64,000 nt of DNA from Ceriagrion tenellum (lineage: Eukaryota > Arthropoda > Insecta > Odonata > Coenagrionidae): the NCBI GenBank assembly GCA_963169105.1, contig OY720641.1:5967258-6031257 (forward strand). The letters run 5' to 3'. How positions within the stretch are numbered: the first letter of the stretch is position 1; each line of letters begins with the position of its first letter. The notes under the pieces are model-generated. The model saw only the letters and a list, made by a program, of their open reading frames with translations. It searched no databases and was not told the DNA's origin. A program made the position numbers and the translations under genes. This document shows, piece by piece, positions 11,274-22,908 of this stretch.

Positions 11274-14200
11274 GTGAGTCGGGCCTTCTCTCTTCTCATT
11301 TGCGAGATTTCGTTCTTCCGGAACGAATTGGCATGTTTATTGGTTAGGATTATTATACCTTGCGTACCTAATTTTCGATAAATGCCTTTCGAAAACCTTC
11401 CAAATGCCAGTAATTTCGTGATAATGTCTTTAACATCGACCTTAAATACACGCGAACAAATCTTCACGCGGTAATTCCATGGGTGGACTACTAGTGGCAC
11501 TCTTAGTTCGACGTAATTCCGCGGCCACGCTTCTATACCACCCCTATTACATGGTGAAGATAGGAAGTGTCAATGGCATGGGTTCTTTCCCGGCTAAGCC
11601 TTCCTCAGCTTGTCCACCAGGTCAGGTATTTGGTCGCTGACGTATTAAAGGCTACCTCCGCCATAAATTGATAGCCCTAAAGAAGATAGGCATTACGAAG
11701 TTTCATCGACGTGCAAGCGTTGGTCTCTGTTGCGACGGGGTGAACTTCTCGCCTGTCAACCCTAGGGTTGGTAGCTCGAGTCCCGCCTGGTGTGTACCTC
11801 TGTTTTCGTTGAAATACGCAATATTTACGGGGCAGAGCGTTTAAAAACGCCAAACAAGTGTTTCTCGCGATGTTTGTCCCCCCATTCTTCACCATATCTA
11901 AGTCGAGAATAAGTTTATATTTTCATTTCATCAACAATGGCGAGGACTTTACCCCGCCGCCGGCCCCGGGTAAAGTTCTCGCCAGCTAAACCGAGGGTCG
12001 CGGGTTCGAGTCCCGCCTGGGTGGGTTTTTCACCACCCAGGGCATGGATGTACCTATGTCAAGCTCTGTTGATCCGGTCCCTGGAAAACCTGATGACAGG
12101 ATTAGCGGCCTATCGGGATTCCAGGGACTTACAGGCCAACAGAATTGTATGGCAAACAAACAAAAATTGGCCAGTGGAAAAATTATTATCAGAAGATAAA
12201 AAGCATCAACAGCGCAAATATACGAACAATGGCTCGTAATGGGGGCGTTAATGGTGCATCCAAATATGACAACAGCAAATATATTTATTCATAAACCACA
12301 ATGGCGTCCTATTTCAGGAAAACGTTTCCTCTTGGTGGTAGGTATGTGCAGTAATATTATGTGAAACTTAGTCGATTTGCCTGCTCACTCTTGTCTTTCG
12401 GAGTGGGATTGGCTTGGTATCTTATTAATTGTCGTAGAATAACCTGTAAAACTGGGCCCATGCTTATCAATCACAATGAATATAATGTTAACATATAAAA
12501 TAAGATACGTAAATCACACCACACGGGTGCTGCACGCAAAGATAGACATGTAAAATAATTAAAAACTCACTCATTAATGTTAATTTCCGATGGAATATCT
12601 GCCTTCATCAGAAATTGAGAAAGAAAAAAACTTAAGTATGTGTAAAATAGATAAATATGAAAAAGAGAATTTTGTCAAAATGCGACAAGATATATGGAAT
12701 ATTATTCCAAGTTTGGAAAATATCTAATATACAAAAATACCCTTGGATCAAGAGGGTGAGCAAAGGATGGAAAATGTTGCTTTGGGTTGTGGAATCCCAA
12801 ATTCAAAGCACCAAAATCAATTAACCCTCTGACCAACTCAAGTGAGCTTAAACAACAAAATAGGCATGGAAATAAAATTTGAGGAACATTTATTTCATCA
12901 TGGTAGAAAATTTCTTCACATCCTAGATATTTTTGTCAACTCTCCTCATAATGCTGAAATATTTCTCCCTTGTAACACCCCTTTCTACATGCCTTCAGCC
13001 CTCATTCCATTAATATTGCCTCCAAATCTCCTCCTGCCCTCCCACCATCTCCAACGTTTCCTTGTTTGTATTCCTTGCCACCCAGCTCTCCCTCTCAATT
13101 CTTCCTCTTTCCCCACTCCTCTAAAGCTGTTGGTCTACATTACTCTATTTCCCACAAATTCCATATTTTGATGCCATAAAATGTTTTCATATGTCTCTGT
13201 ACCTCCCCCAATCAATTTCCTTATCTCCATGAATGCCTCCTTATTTGTGGAAACCAGTAATCTTGTGTTCTTGCTAATTGAGACATTTTTACCATGAGTA
13301 CAGCTGAAATACTTGGCATGTTCCTCTTCTTCTGTACTATACTGAGAGTGAGTTATTTAATGTATCAACTAAGACTAAAAATAACTTCAATGCAATTCCA
13401 TTGAGCACATCTGACATCCTCTCAGTTTTCTTTGATATGATGATAAAGCATTATGTAAAGATATTAATCTTTCAAGCCATTGAAATGAAACTAAACACTT
13501 CTACGGATAAAGTGTTAACAAAGTATAATATGTTAATACCCATTGATGTCCTGGTCTTTTGTTTTCACATAAGTGTGAATTAATGTTGCAGAATTTTTTC
13601 TATATATTTTCATTTTAAAATATTGATGTGTAATTTTCTGTAGAATTTGCTATTGATCAACAAATAAATAGGCAGTTGAAATTTATTCATAATGCATTTT
13701 GTGTGTGTATCCTCAGAACTCACCTTTATTATAACTTCAAACTACCTATCCATTTTGGTGCATAGAACGAATTTAGGACCGTGTTTGATGCCCATCATTT
13801 ATTGTCATTTAATCATTTGCCTTGCCTCAACTCTTGTCAATTAAAATTATAGTTAAGTCACAAAAATATAATATTTCATGAGGTATGATTATTTATTTTT
13901 GTTAATGTCAGGGTGCATGGTTCATATAGTTATTGGAAAATATGCTCTCTAATCGTAAAAGCTGGAAGAAAATCAATGGTGAGGATCTGTGGGTGTCACC
14001 AATAGTCCCCACAATGAGGCATAGCTTCTCATACTTAGGAAAAAGTTATTTTTCTTTCAAATTAACTATCCTTGTTTTTTGACCAGGAAAGAAACTTTCT
14101 GCTTCATGATATGTATCAGCTTGGAGTTGAAACAAATCTATGGTTGTTGGGAACCATTTTTTGGGCGTCTCACTTGGAAATTTATCCTTCTCACCACTTT

Positions 14201-17200
14201 TTTCATGTATTACTTGGCTTGTTTTGAATTTGTAATTTAGTTTTTGGGAGAATATCAACAGTGCTTCCAAACAATGTCTTAATAGTTGTAATGAACTTGT
14301 ATGCATAGAAAACTTCTTATTTTTAGTTTCTGATGGCTGTCTTTTTTTTTCAGATTATTCTTGTGCTCTCATTGGTGATATACTTCTCCAAGGACATCTG
14401 TATATAACAAAAAACTATTTTGCCTTTTATTCTAATGTCTTCGGCTATGTTACCAAGGTTAGTTGTATTTGTTATCTTTTAACTACCTGTTTGTTGTATA
14501 CTTTGAGGTAAATTTGCCAGTTTGAGGTAAATTTTGTTTGTTGTATACTTTGAGGTAAAATAGTACCAACCATTGAGATAGGTTTACTTCTATGGTGCCT
14601 ACCATTGTAAACTTGTTTACTATGCTAGAGTTATTACTGTTGAATAATGGTTACTGACATACAAAGTTACTAGAGTTATAGCTATTATATGAGCAGGGTT
14701 GAAAGGGGTCTGCCTTTTGATTTTTAACAACTTCCCATGTCCATGGTGAGGGAATAGTGTAGTGTCATCAAATTGTTTTCTTCTCCTTTACAGATCCTTA
14801 TACCCACTGTGTCTGTACTTAAAGTCACCAAGGAACGAACAGCGAAAATTATTCCAAATGCAGTGGGTGTTGCAACTGAGGAAGACAAGCATGTCTTTGG
14901 CTCTCTGCTCTCAAGGGACGCAACGTACAAGTTGATGGTGCAAGTGTGGCGGAATGCTCGTGCCAGTGATGTTATTCGAAAAGATTCGATCATCAAGCCA
15001 CAGGTAGTTGTTCATGGTGTTGTCTGTCATTTCATTATATCTGGGTACTAAGGAGCCTCTAATTGTTGCAAGTATCCTGCTAAGAAATCATAAAATCATT
15101 CATCTTTGTGCATTCACCTCTCTAACTCTTCTTTGGAGATATACTATTGTCTGTAATGTTTGGACAAATACCGTAATGCTAAGTTACTGTACCTCCTTTT
15201 ATGTTCTGAGCTTGGTGAAAAGATTTTCTATTATGTTGCAAATAAAAAATTAGATCATTCCCATATGCATTTTAACCCTTTTGCTGTGAGTGAGGAGTAT
15301 GTATTATCATTGTTGTTATGACATTCTTCATCTCTCAGTGAGCAGGAATCAAAGTCAAGGGCAGCAAAAGGGTTAAGCATCGATCATCATGTGCAAATTT
15401 TAAGAATTTTTCTCATTTTCCATTGGCTGAATCACTTAGGATATTTAGTCACTCTTGTTATTCTCCATTCCCAAGCCTGTAGCAGTTGCTATAATTTTCT
15501 CTGTCATTTTCAATATCCTTGTCATTAACTATATAAGTACCGTTTTTATTAGCATTTTTCCTTTGCTCCCAAAATATTCTTGTCTATATTCTTTGCTGCT
15601 TGATCATTCAGAGTTTATCATATGTGTGTTGTCTCACATCATCCCTCAGAGTCACAATATTGATATGCCACTGCCTTAATGAGAATTAGCTGAATCACTT
15701 GTGGATAATTATTAGTATAATGATTATAGTTAATGATTTAGTTGGTGAGAAAGTTGTAAAGCATGTGGTTTTATTAGTAGATTACATTGGTATTGGGTTT
15801 AATCTCTGTTTAAAGGACTAACTTCCCCTCCTGAGAATCAGGTTTGAACTCTGTGACTAGATATGATTTTTCAGTGGAATTATAATCCCTTATTTTAGCT
15901 GCATAAAGGACATTGCTGTATTACCAAATCTATTGAATGAAGCATAAAACTACTGATCCCTTAGTACTGTTCAGAACAAGTTGGCTAATGCTTATATATC
16001 TCCCCACATTTTTCTCTTCCTAAGAAATCCATTGCATACCAACTTACCCTCTAAGAAAAAACTTGTTCTTTCCAGACCATTTTTTCTATTGATGGAGGCT
16101 ATCATTATTTCAATAAAAGCTGTCATTTTCAAGAATTTCCTTTAGTAAATGAAGCTGTGAGATAAGAACAAATTAATCTCCTAATCATGGCACATTTGGT
16201 CTAAATGAAGCCTTTCTCAAAACAATGATTAACTTACTAATTGTTAGAAATATACATTTTTTCTACTCATTGATAGTTGCCCGCATGACTTCAGTTGTTA
16301 GTCTTCCACCCTATTTGCTAACTACATACTAATATGTACCACCTACATATCAATCTCACCAATTATTTTTGGCGTAAGCTAAATCAAAATATCTCAGTTT
16401 TTGGTATTCTAGCTGGGGAATTGGCATGGTTTTGATGATGTCCGTCTCTGTTCCATATACATTCATGCATTTTTCTTTCACTTTTATTGCATTCATGCAC
16501 TCCTTAATATTTACTGTCTTCTTCTTCTTAAGACTCTTAATTTTTCTTCTCAGAGTTGCTACCAACACAAACAACTATGATTTTTACTAATCACTTAGTT
16601 ATTTTGCTAAGCTACCAGCCTTTAAGGTCAAATGCTCCATTGAAAATAGGCAAGGAGGTTACTAAGTGAAGGTGGGAAAGAAACTTATCTTCATTATTTA
16701 CACAATCTCCACTAGAAGAGATGAGGGGATCGCAGTTTTATGCTTCATCCAAAGGATAATATGATTTATTTGCGGTGCTATCCACATAGCACCATAGTAG
16801 GGATTAGGTGTGTGTTGATTAGTGTTCACCTTGACTGGGATTTGAACCCAGGCTCTTGGAATGGGAAAACAGTACTCTAGCTGCTCAACAACCTGATCCT
16901 CTGACCAAATCAGCTTACCCCTCTGTCTCTCACCATTCACCTCTCGATCATTAGAGTGTTTTACTGACATAGCACAGTTGGATTCTTCTCACATGATACC
17001 TGCACTGAATAACTCTGCTTGATTAATTATGATGAAAAGATGTAAAAAGAACTATTTGCAGTTTTCTATTGATATATGCTAAGTGCAATCTGTTGTGGTC
17101 TTTTTAATCATCATCAAGCATTAATATCAAATATCAATGTTGCAAAGCTGTCAAGCAATTTATAAGTGGAAACTGCAAAGAGTTCTTCTTTTGAGATGCA

Positions 17201-20200
17201 TAAGTTCCATTATGTAAGTCCTGAGACTGCATTTTAAAATTATTAATGCGTAGCTATTATCTAATCTAATTTAATGCGCATGTGTTCATTGATGTGTGCT
17301 AGCTGTGTGAATTGACTGACTCCTCTCTAAACCTGCCCGGGTGGGGTAATAGGTGTTCTGTGATTCGCAGGTGGTGAAGGACGAGGTGGACTCTGGGAGC
17401 AACGACGGGAATCTCAATGATGAGGACGACGAGGAGGAGGAAGAAGAGGATGAGGAGGAGGAGGATGAGGAAGAGGAGGACTCGAGTGGTTCAGACCTAG
17501 CTGTCGTCTCCCCCCTCTCCACAACCGCCCCCCTCCCCATCCCCCCCACCACACTGAGGCACATTCCAGCCAATGATGTCGCCGTTGGTCTTGCTGGCGA
17601 AGGTGAGCACTCTTGGAACTGTTGTTAGAGTTAGGTACAGTTCATTTGCGATAACTTGGCCAACACTCAGTAGTCTACTGTGCAGGTGGGCCTAGTCCAA
17701 CTTAGAGAAAATAGGGGAAGCAGCGATTACTGAGAGGGTAGCCATGCACTAACAGTTTTCCCTTCGGTGGAAAGGGAAAGTAGGGGAAGATGGTTCCCCT
17801 TCTAATCTGAAGTCGAGTGGGCTGACTTGTTTACGCCCCCATGTTGTCCAGTCAATGCAACTACATTGGTGTAATTTTGATTGAGCCAAGGCAAGAACAC
17901 TATCAGAGAAGAGGTAAACCACGTGCGGCTAGAAAACCCTACCCCTTGATGGGCCAAAATGTAAGAACTTGAACTAGTCGGAACCAAAATCGCTGACTGC
18001 GCATGACGTATGGTGGGCAGGTACTCCTTCCAATTTCCCACTCCCCTCCACACATTTCCCCTCTCGCGAGTCGTCATCGGCCATGTTAATGCGAATGAAC
18101 TGTAAAGTACTGTAATTTTGATTTGAGGTAAATTACCGTGGTGTATTTTCAAAAATTACCGTGATTTTCCAGAAACTTTTAATTTCCTGCAATTAATGGC
18201 TAATGGAGGATTCAATAGGAAAGCAAGCAGCAATAGTAAGGGGTTAACATTTAACCCTCGTAATGCAGTGGGCTGATATATTGGCTTTTGCATCTCGGAC
18301 AAAAAGTGTGGCGGGCTGAATTATCTGCTCATGCGTAAATATTGTGCTACTTTAGTACACTAATATAATTAGAAATACTTTTTTAGACGATGTAAAGGTA
18401 TTTTATAATTATTACGGTATTCAATTTAGGCATATATGTACAATAAAAAACTGCATATGGATTATTCAACGATAACTTCATAATATTTTTTCCTGAAATG
18501 ATACATTTCATTAAATTGCCCTCTGCATTTCTGGCTGTACTGCTGGCAGGAGGTAGCACTAAGAGAGTCAAACCATTACCATTGCTACATTAATGTATTG
18601 GAAATAAAATGAAGATCGTTTCTTTGAAATGATAGGCCCCACTAATATTCCACAAGTAAGAATTGTAAAAATATTCCCCAAATGAGTTGTACGAGCCTTA
18701 ATTTATAATTAATATATTATGAAACATATATTGACTTTGCTGAAAATAATATATTTGGAATATATCGGTATAAAAAATATCTGATAATCAGGTGAATATT
18801 TCTGTAAATTACGGTAAGTTTCAGAGGTCACGGTAAAGTATTAAAATTTCCATGGTAATTTACGAAAATTATGGCAGTAATTTAGGTAAATTTAAGTGAA
18901 GTTTTTTTACCTCCTTGATTTATCAATAGTTTCCATACTGAAATGTATTTGCTCAGGTTCCCCTTTAGTTGGACTGAAAAAGGTTGAGAAAACTAATTAT
19001 ACAAGGGTAAGTCCATAAGACACAAACGTCATCATTTCATCATCAACATCAGTCGTAAAGATTTCAAATTTGGGAACTCTCAGAAAATCCACTGTACATT
19101 CCTGACTTAGTCCCCAGTCACTTTCATCTGTTCTGGCCCATTATAAATCATTCAGGTGACCAACAGTTTGAAAATGACTATGCTGTAGTCCAAGAGGTCA
19201 CTTGTTGGCTGTGACAGCAAATGAAAGACTTCTTTGCTGACAGCTATCAAGGACTTGGAAAGAGATGGGATGAATGTACAGGGTGAATCTGTAGAAAAGT
19301 GAAATAAATTTCAGGAAGTTACTTTGATATAATTGCCTCTATCCAGTATTGTGAGTTATTTATTGACTTACCCTTGTAATAAAACATAGGATGGAGTGAA
19401 GGACTTGCTGATAAATGGCATCATGTGCATTCTGTCTAGAGTGGCACAGGTGTAATCATTGGTACCGTGCATACACAAGGCCATCATCCTGGTGTCTCCA
19501 TGTAGGTACTGCATATGAATGATCCTATTTTGTCATAGCCTCTTATCCAATGGGGCTGGATGTGCTGTGAGAATTGCACAATCAATACCAAGCCTCTGGC
19601 CATTATGATGATGGCTATGAAGTATAATTCTTAACCTGACCCCAACTTTACCCTTATTTCTAGCATCTCCAAGTTTGGTTTCCTTGTAACTGGCTGGGAT
19701 TGTAATTAAGCCCACTTTTACAACCAGCATTGAGACCTGATAGTATGTTTATAGTTGCTTATTGTCAGTTTTTCATTACTATGATGCATAGGTGCCATGT
19801 AACTGCACTATCACTTATTGGAGCAATGGTATCATATTTGACACTTTGTCCTTAAAATGATTCTCTTGCAAAAATATGGTTAACGTGTAAGTTTACCTTC
19901 CCTGTCTCTTTCATCAAGAGCCTAATATTTTCTTCTGTGCCCGGAGACTTAGGGAACCTTAATCTGCCCATCTCTTGGCGGAGAAAATGTAAGTTAAAAT
20001 AAATATAGATAGCTCATATTCTATGATGTCTTCTTTTGTTCTCCCTCCTAGGTTGTACACTAGCAAAGGTGAATGGGGCTGCTCGGCTGATCAGCCCAGG
20101 CAAAACGGGTCAAAGTGCTGTGAAAGACAAGGGGGGGTCATCATGGCTGTCTATAGCATCGAGGCCGTCAGTCATCTTGCTCATATCCACTGCTCTACTC

Positions 20201-22908
20201 TCCCTGCTCTTCCTCTCAGCCGCATTCCTGCTCTACCGCATCAGTCTCATACAGAACCAGTTCATTGAGAACCCACTCCTCCATGGCAGGTGAGAATTTG
20301 AGCATTAACTGCTACTCAAATCCATATTGAAAATGAGTATTGTACTTTTCCACAGTTATTTACTGTAAATGTACAATGTCTTGTTTAACTTTAAGATACA
20401 AAGAGACCTCTCTTTGTACTTTCCACACTTTTATTTTTTCCGACCACGGTTTTGACAATTTTTGTCTTTATCAAGGTACAATATCACTTTTCGGTTGTCC
20501 GTATATACCAAACTGAGGGTGGGTGGGGAAGGCGAGGGAGAGAGGGTGGGGAGGGGAAGAAAAGGTTGATTGAAAAGAGAATGACGTCAATGGGGAGGGG
20601 TAGGGATAAACAAACAGTGGCCAGGTTGAGTATACGGCGTAAACTGAGAACGAACATTAAAAGTTGATTGACATCAGTGGGGAATGCATGTCAAAAGTGA
20701 GGTCATTTACCACGTTTGAATTTTGTTTAACAGCATTTACAATTTCATGTAGTTCAAGAAAATCTAAATACAAAGTGAGTTCTCTTTCCATGTGTCGCTT
20801 TTCCGCTAAGTATAGCCTGAAACTTTAACTTGTATTATGATAAAGAATTGTACCTGAAGATGCAGCAAGTTTTAAAACGTATCAATTGCAATAATTAGTA
20901 GTTTACAATAAATAACTGTGGAAAAGTACAATACTCATTTTCAATATGGATTCGAGTATAAAATACTTCCACAAAGTAATGCCTGAAGGTGTAAAGTTTA
21001 TTAACTGCTACATTTACTGCTGTCACTATATAGCATCTGATAACTTGAGGAATTATGTCCAATTTCCTCCCATTAGCATGAGCTGAAGTAACAATAAATA
21101 TAAAACAGCATCCACCCCTGGTGCCAATCAACATTTAGAAATACAAAAAGCACCCAAGAAAGTAATTAGTGACTTCTGGGAGCTTGTGGAAGCTATTTCC
21201 ATGTTCAGAATGGAATTAAGTTTCTGAGACACCATATTTTGGAAATACGCATCTTGAGAAGCTATTCTGGCCAATAGCATAGGGACTGTAATATTTAGAA
21301 TCCCAGCCTTTATGTCAAATTTTCATGTTGCAGATTTATCTACCATGTTCTAATATTTTATACTTTTCAAAGGAAGTTCTGTGTGTGAATGAGTTAGTAC
21401 AGGCTGATGAATTTTTTCCATTTTGCTGTGCCAATCTTTGAGTGATCATGATCACGTCTTTCTCTGAATTATTCTTTGTATCTTAAAAATGAGGCAATTG
21501 AACTAATGTATGTTCCAAGGTTTTAATAGTTGTTCATTTCATCATTTGTTATTCTAGCAGTGATGATGTCTATCAGGAAATTTTGAAGTGGCAGAACCAG
21601 CTACATTCCAAGTCAGCAAATGAAGTCCAGGAATTTTTGAATACAAATTTAGATCAAATAGCCAAGGTAAGTTTTAGATTCAACAGTTCTGATGATAATT
21701 TAATGAAGGTGAAAAATATGAGAAAATACATCCATGTAGCATAGAAGCGGATGTAGGGTATAAGAATTTTGGCTATATATACCCTTCCCACCCAAGGAAA
21801 GCATTGTGACCACTTGATGTTGGAAAAAAATTGTTAAATTTTTATTATGCCTGATCTGTAATATTCTTTAAGTCTTTAAATTAATCAGCCTTGATTGGAT
21901 AGACTGAAAAATACCAACCCTTTGACTAGGAACCCAAACACTTGTCGTTCCATATTTCTAGAGGGTGATTATCTAGTAGAGCATTTTTTTCACTTGAGTA
22001 GGTAATCCCTTTATCTTCAGTTCTCAAGTCCTAAGATTGGTTTACTGTGGTCCTCCATTTTATCTAAACCTGGCTAATTTATTTGTACCCTGATTGTTTA
22101 TTTTATTTCTGTTCCTTTTTGTCTTTCCTGTTTGACTATAATGTATCACTTGCTTTTATCTGCCAGACCTCTATTTTTCTTCCTTGAATTATCCATGATT
22201 CTTATTCACATAATATTCAATATGAAGTAGATTTAGGTTGTTAGAGAAATTTCTGGACCTGTATAATTTTCATCAATTGAAGGCTCCGAATTTATTTAAG
22301 CATAACAGAAATATAGATGTATTCTAGTTAAAATGAAACAAGATAGAAGTAATGTGGTAGGGCTGACAAATATTTCCTTAAATATACTTTGAGCAATTAA
22401 CTGATAAAATGCTGCTTTCCTTTGTATTTTATTAATTTTTTGGTTATATATTTATGACCTTGTTCCCAAATGCTCGCGGCTCATTTGAGGTGTGGCCTAA
22501 CCAAAGCGAAGTAGTATCTCTCTTTTACTTTTTCATCCGAAGACCTTCATATTATTTGCTTAACTAAACCTAGTTTCTTTAATGCTGTGCTCCATATGTT
22601 TTGTATGTGTGTTCCCCACGAAACATCAGAAGGAATAAACAGGTGTTGGGTATATATTAAGTGCATGAAGGGCACTTTAGGAGTTAGCATTCCCCTCAAT
22701 TGTTTCTCTTCCTTCCTTACAGGTGAGGCAGTCATTGGAAGCCCTCGCGCTGCTGATCGTTCCCGACGATGGTGACCTAGGGGATCAGCATGTGCAAGAG
22801 GGGAATGGTCGTTTGGGCGTGCGGCATCAGAGGAGGCCGAACCAAGGCTGGCCTGGGGGACCTGCAGCCACTTCAGCCAGCTCAGAAGCTCAAGACGGAC
22901 CAAGTTAA
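11029..22908 (+). CDS. GRAMD2B: GRAMD2-type GRAM-domain membrane protein, whole gene (7 coding exons seen)
   Basis: Spliced gene with coding exons 11029-11273, 14354-14457, 14794-15003, 17371-17602, 20052-20289, 21558-21666 and 22723-22908. All junctions are GT-AG and phases agree, giving 428 codons from the Met at 11066, close to vertebrate GRAMD2B size. The N-terminus is Ser/Ala-rich (about residues 10-24). The GRAM domain covers about residues 50-150 and carries YSCALIGDILLQGHLY, KIIPNAVGV and a SLLSRD-type motif. A Glu/Asp-rich linker follows, then a transmembrane helix at about residues 292-313. There is no VASt sterol-transfer domain, which argues against GRAMD1/Aster. From family knowledge, GRAMD2 proteins are ER-anchored and bind plasma-membrane phosphoinositides at contact sites; that role here is inference. 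The first exon seen begins at a splice acceptor, so at least one upstream, probably non-coding, exon is missing. Confidence 0.85.
11700..11800 (+). mobile_element. Diverged SINE-head fragment
   Basis: Contains a B-box-like GCTCGAGTCCCGCCTGG with preceding similarity to the SINE head at 11990-12025. The rest of the body is missing. Confidence 0.4.
11935..12165 (+). mobile_element. tRNA-derived SINE copy 1
   Basis: A tRNA-like head with B-box GGGTTCGAGTCCCGCC is followed by a conserved body (GGGTGGGTTTTTC, CCCAGGGCATGGATG, GGTCCCTGGAAAACC, GGCCAACAGAAT) and an A-rich tail CAAACAAACAAAAA. The body matches the copy at 29411-29634. It sits in GRAMD2-like intron 1. Confidence 0.8.
12930..13210 (-). 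mobile_element. Possible antisense LINE tail in GRAMD2-like intron 1
   Basis: C/T-rich sequence whose reverse strand resembles the tail at 8345-8620 (GGKEY and NKETLEMVGG words). Too eroded to classify firmly. Confidence 0.3.
14354..14457 (+). CDS. GRAMD2B: GRAMD2-like exon 2 (GRAM domain core)
   Basis: It follows a T-rich tract and CAG and ends at AAG|GTTAGT. It encodes the beta-strand block with the DILLQGHLY and FYSNVFGY motifs typical of GRAM domains. The split Tyr codon joins exon 1 exactly. The exon ends in phase 0. Confidence 0.88.
14794..15003 (+). CDS. GRAMD2B: GRAMD2-like exon 3 (GRAM domain C-terminal half)
   Basis: Seventy in-frame codons lie between TTTACAG and CAG|GTAGTT. Motifs seen include IPTVSVLKVTKERTAKIIPN and FGSLLSRD. 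The latter matches the GRAMD2 version of the domain better than GRAMD1. The end of the exon enters the linker helix. Confidence 0.9.
15272..15376. mobile_element. piggyBac-type MITE (TTAA target)
   Basis: TTAA direct repeats flank the terminal inverted repeat CCCTTTTGCTG / CAGCAAAAGGG. Total about 105 bases, non-coding. Located in GRAMD2-like intron 3. Confidence 0.7.
16745..16925 (-). mobile_element. tRNA-like SINE head or tRNA pseudogene
   Basis: The reverse strand has a perfect B-box GGTTCAAATCC (about 16838-16848) preceded by a plausible A-box and anticodon-arm spacing. No clean cloverleaf acceptor stem was found. Intronic. Confidence 0.45.
17371..17602 (+). CDS. GRAMD2B: GRAMD2-like exon 4 (highly acidic linker)
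   Basis: The exon is flanked by TTCGCAG and AAG|GTGAGC and ends in phase 1. It encodes a long Glu/Asp run (about 23 consecutive acidic residues) followed by a Pro/Ser/Thr-rich stretch. The acidic run comes from GAG/GAA/GAT codons, making a purine-rich strand. The family tolerates variable linkers here, so the function of the acidic block is unknown. The reverse strand shows a spurious poly-Ser frame. Confidence 0.85.
19002..19376 (+). mobile_element. Deleted mariner relic with transposase C-terminus
   Basis: Terminal inverted repeats CAAGGGTAAGTC are flanked by TA at both ends. The + strand retains decayed mariner C-terminal words (DYAVVQEVTCWL, MKDFFADSYQGLGKRWDEC) with stops. Only 375 bases remain of an element normally near 1.3 kb. 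In GRAMD2-like intron 4. Confidence 0.75.
20052..20289 (+). CDS. GRAMD2B: GRAMD2-like exon 5 (transmembrane helix)
   Basis: The acceptor is CTCCTAG and the donor CAG|GTGAGA. The exon starts in phase 1 and ends in phase 2, matching its neighbours. It encodes a Gly/Lys linker, then a strong hydrophobic helix beginning VILLISTALLSLLFLSAAF and followed by LYR. This is the single predicted membrane span, likely in the ER. A short region follows with SLIQNQF. Confidence 0.87.
20309..20957. mobile_element. Penelope-like element remnant with inverted ends
   Basis: About 60-base inverted repeats (20309-20370 and 20893-20957) share ATGAGTATTGTACTTTTCC. Just inside each end is a TACCTTGATAAAG.. / TACCTGAAGATG..AAACGT block of the type seen at Penelope-like (PLE) termini. 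A G-rich tract occupies 20510-20620. No RT or GIY-YIG coding remains. Starts 20 bases after GRAMD2-like exon 5. Confidence 0.5.
21558..21666 (+). CDS. GRAMD2B: GRAMD2-like exon 6 (post-membrane amphipathic segment)
   Basis: The acceptor is TTCTAG and the donor AAG|GTAAGT. Two bases from exon 5 plus 109 bases give 37 whole codons. The encoded peptide has the pattern of a helix with VYQEILKWQNQLHSK and LNTNLDQIAK. Confidence 0.82.
22465..22640 (-). mobile_element. Antisense LINE fragment in last GRAMD2-like intron
   Basis: The reverse strand encodes SWGTHIQN, ALKKLGLVKQII and KVKE-type words that match the thumb region of the LINE at 3650-4545. It carries no 3' tail. It lies 80 bases before the terminal exon acceptor. 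Confidence 0.75.
22723..22908 (+). CDS. GRAMD2B: GRAMD2-like terminal coding exon
   Basis: The acceptor TTCCTTACAG opens a 61-codon frame ending at the TAA at 22906-22908. It starts VRQSLEALALLIVPDDG, continuing the helix of exon 6, and then becomes Gly/Pro/Ser-rich. An antisense LINE fragment (22465-22640) sits about 80 bases upstream of its acceptor. Confidence 0.8.
   Translation: MRQSLEALALLIVPDDGDLGDQHVQEGNGRLGVRHQRRPNQGWPGGPAATSASSEAQDGPS

Noticed and set aside
11144..11500. 118-codon reverse frame over the first GRAMD2-like exon
   Set aside because: Shadow of a CpG-rich coding exon and its intron; no motif.
12590..12640. Penelope-like terminal block
   Set aside because: Only a short TCTGCCTTCATCAGAAATTGAG resemblance, with no supporting coding or second end.
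16837..16849. Functional tRNA gene on the - strand
   Set aside because: A good B-box exists, but no convincing acceptor stem or full cloverleaf was found.
17286..17573. Reverse-strand frame with a long poly-Ser run
   Set aside because: It is the complement of the acidic GAG-repeat exon of the GRAMD2-like gene, whose splice sites and phase fit the + strand.
18115..18905. MITE with ATTACCGTG-type ends
   Set aside because: Words such as AATTACCGTG recur in both orientations, but the ends are too diffuse to define an element.
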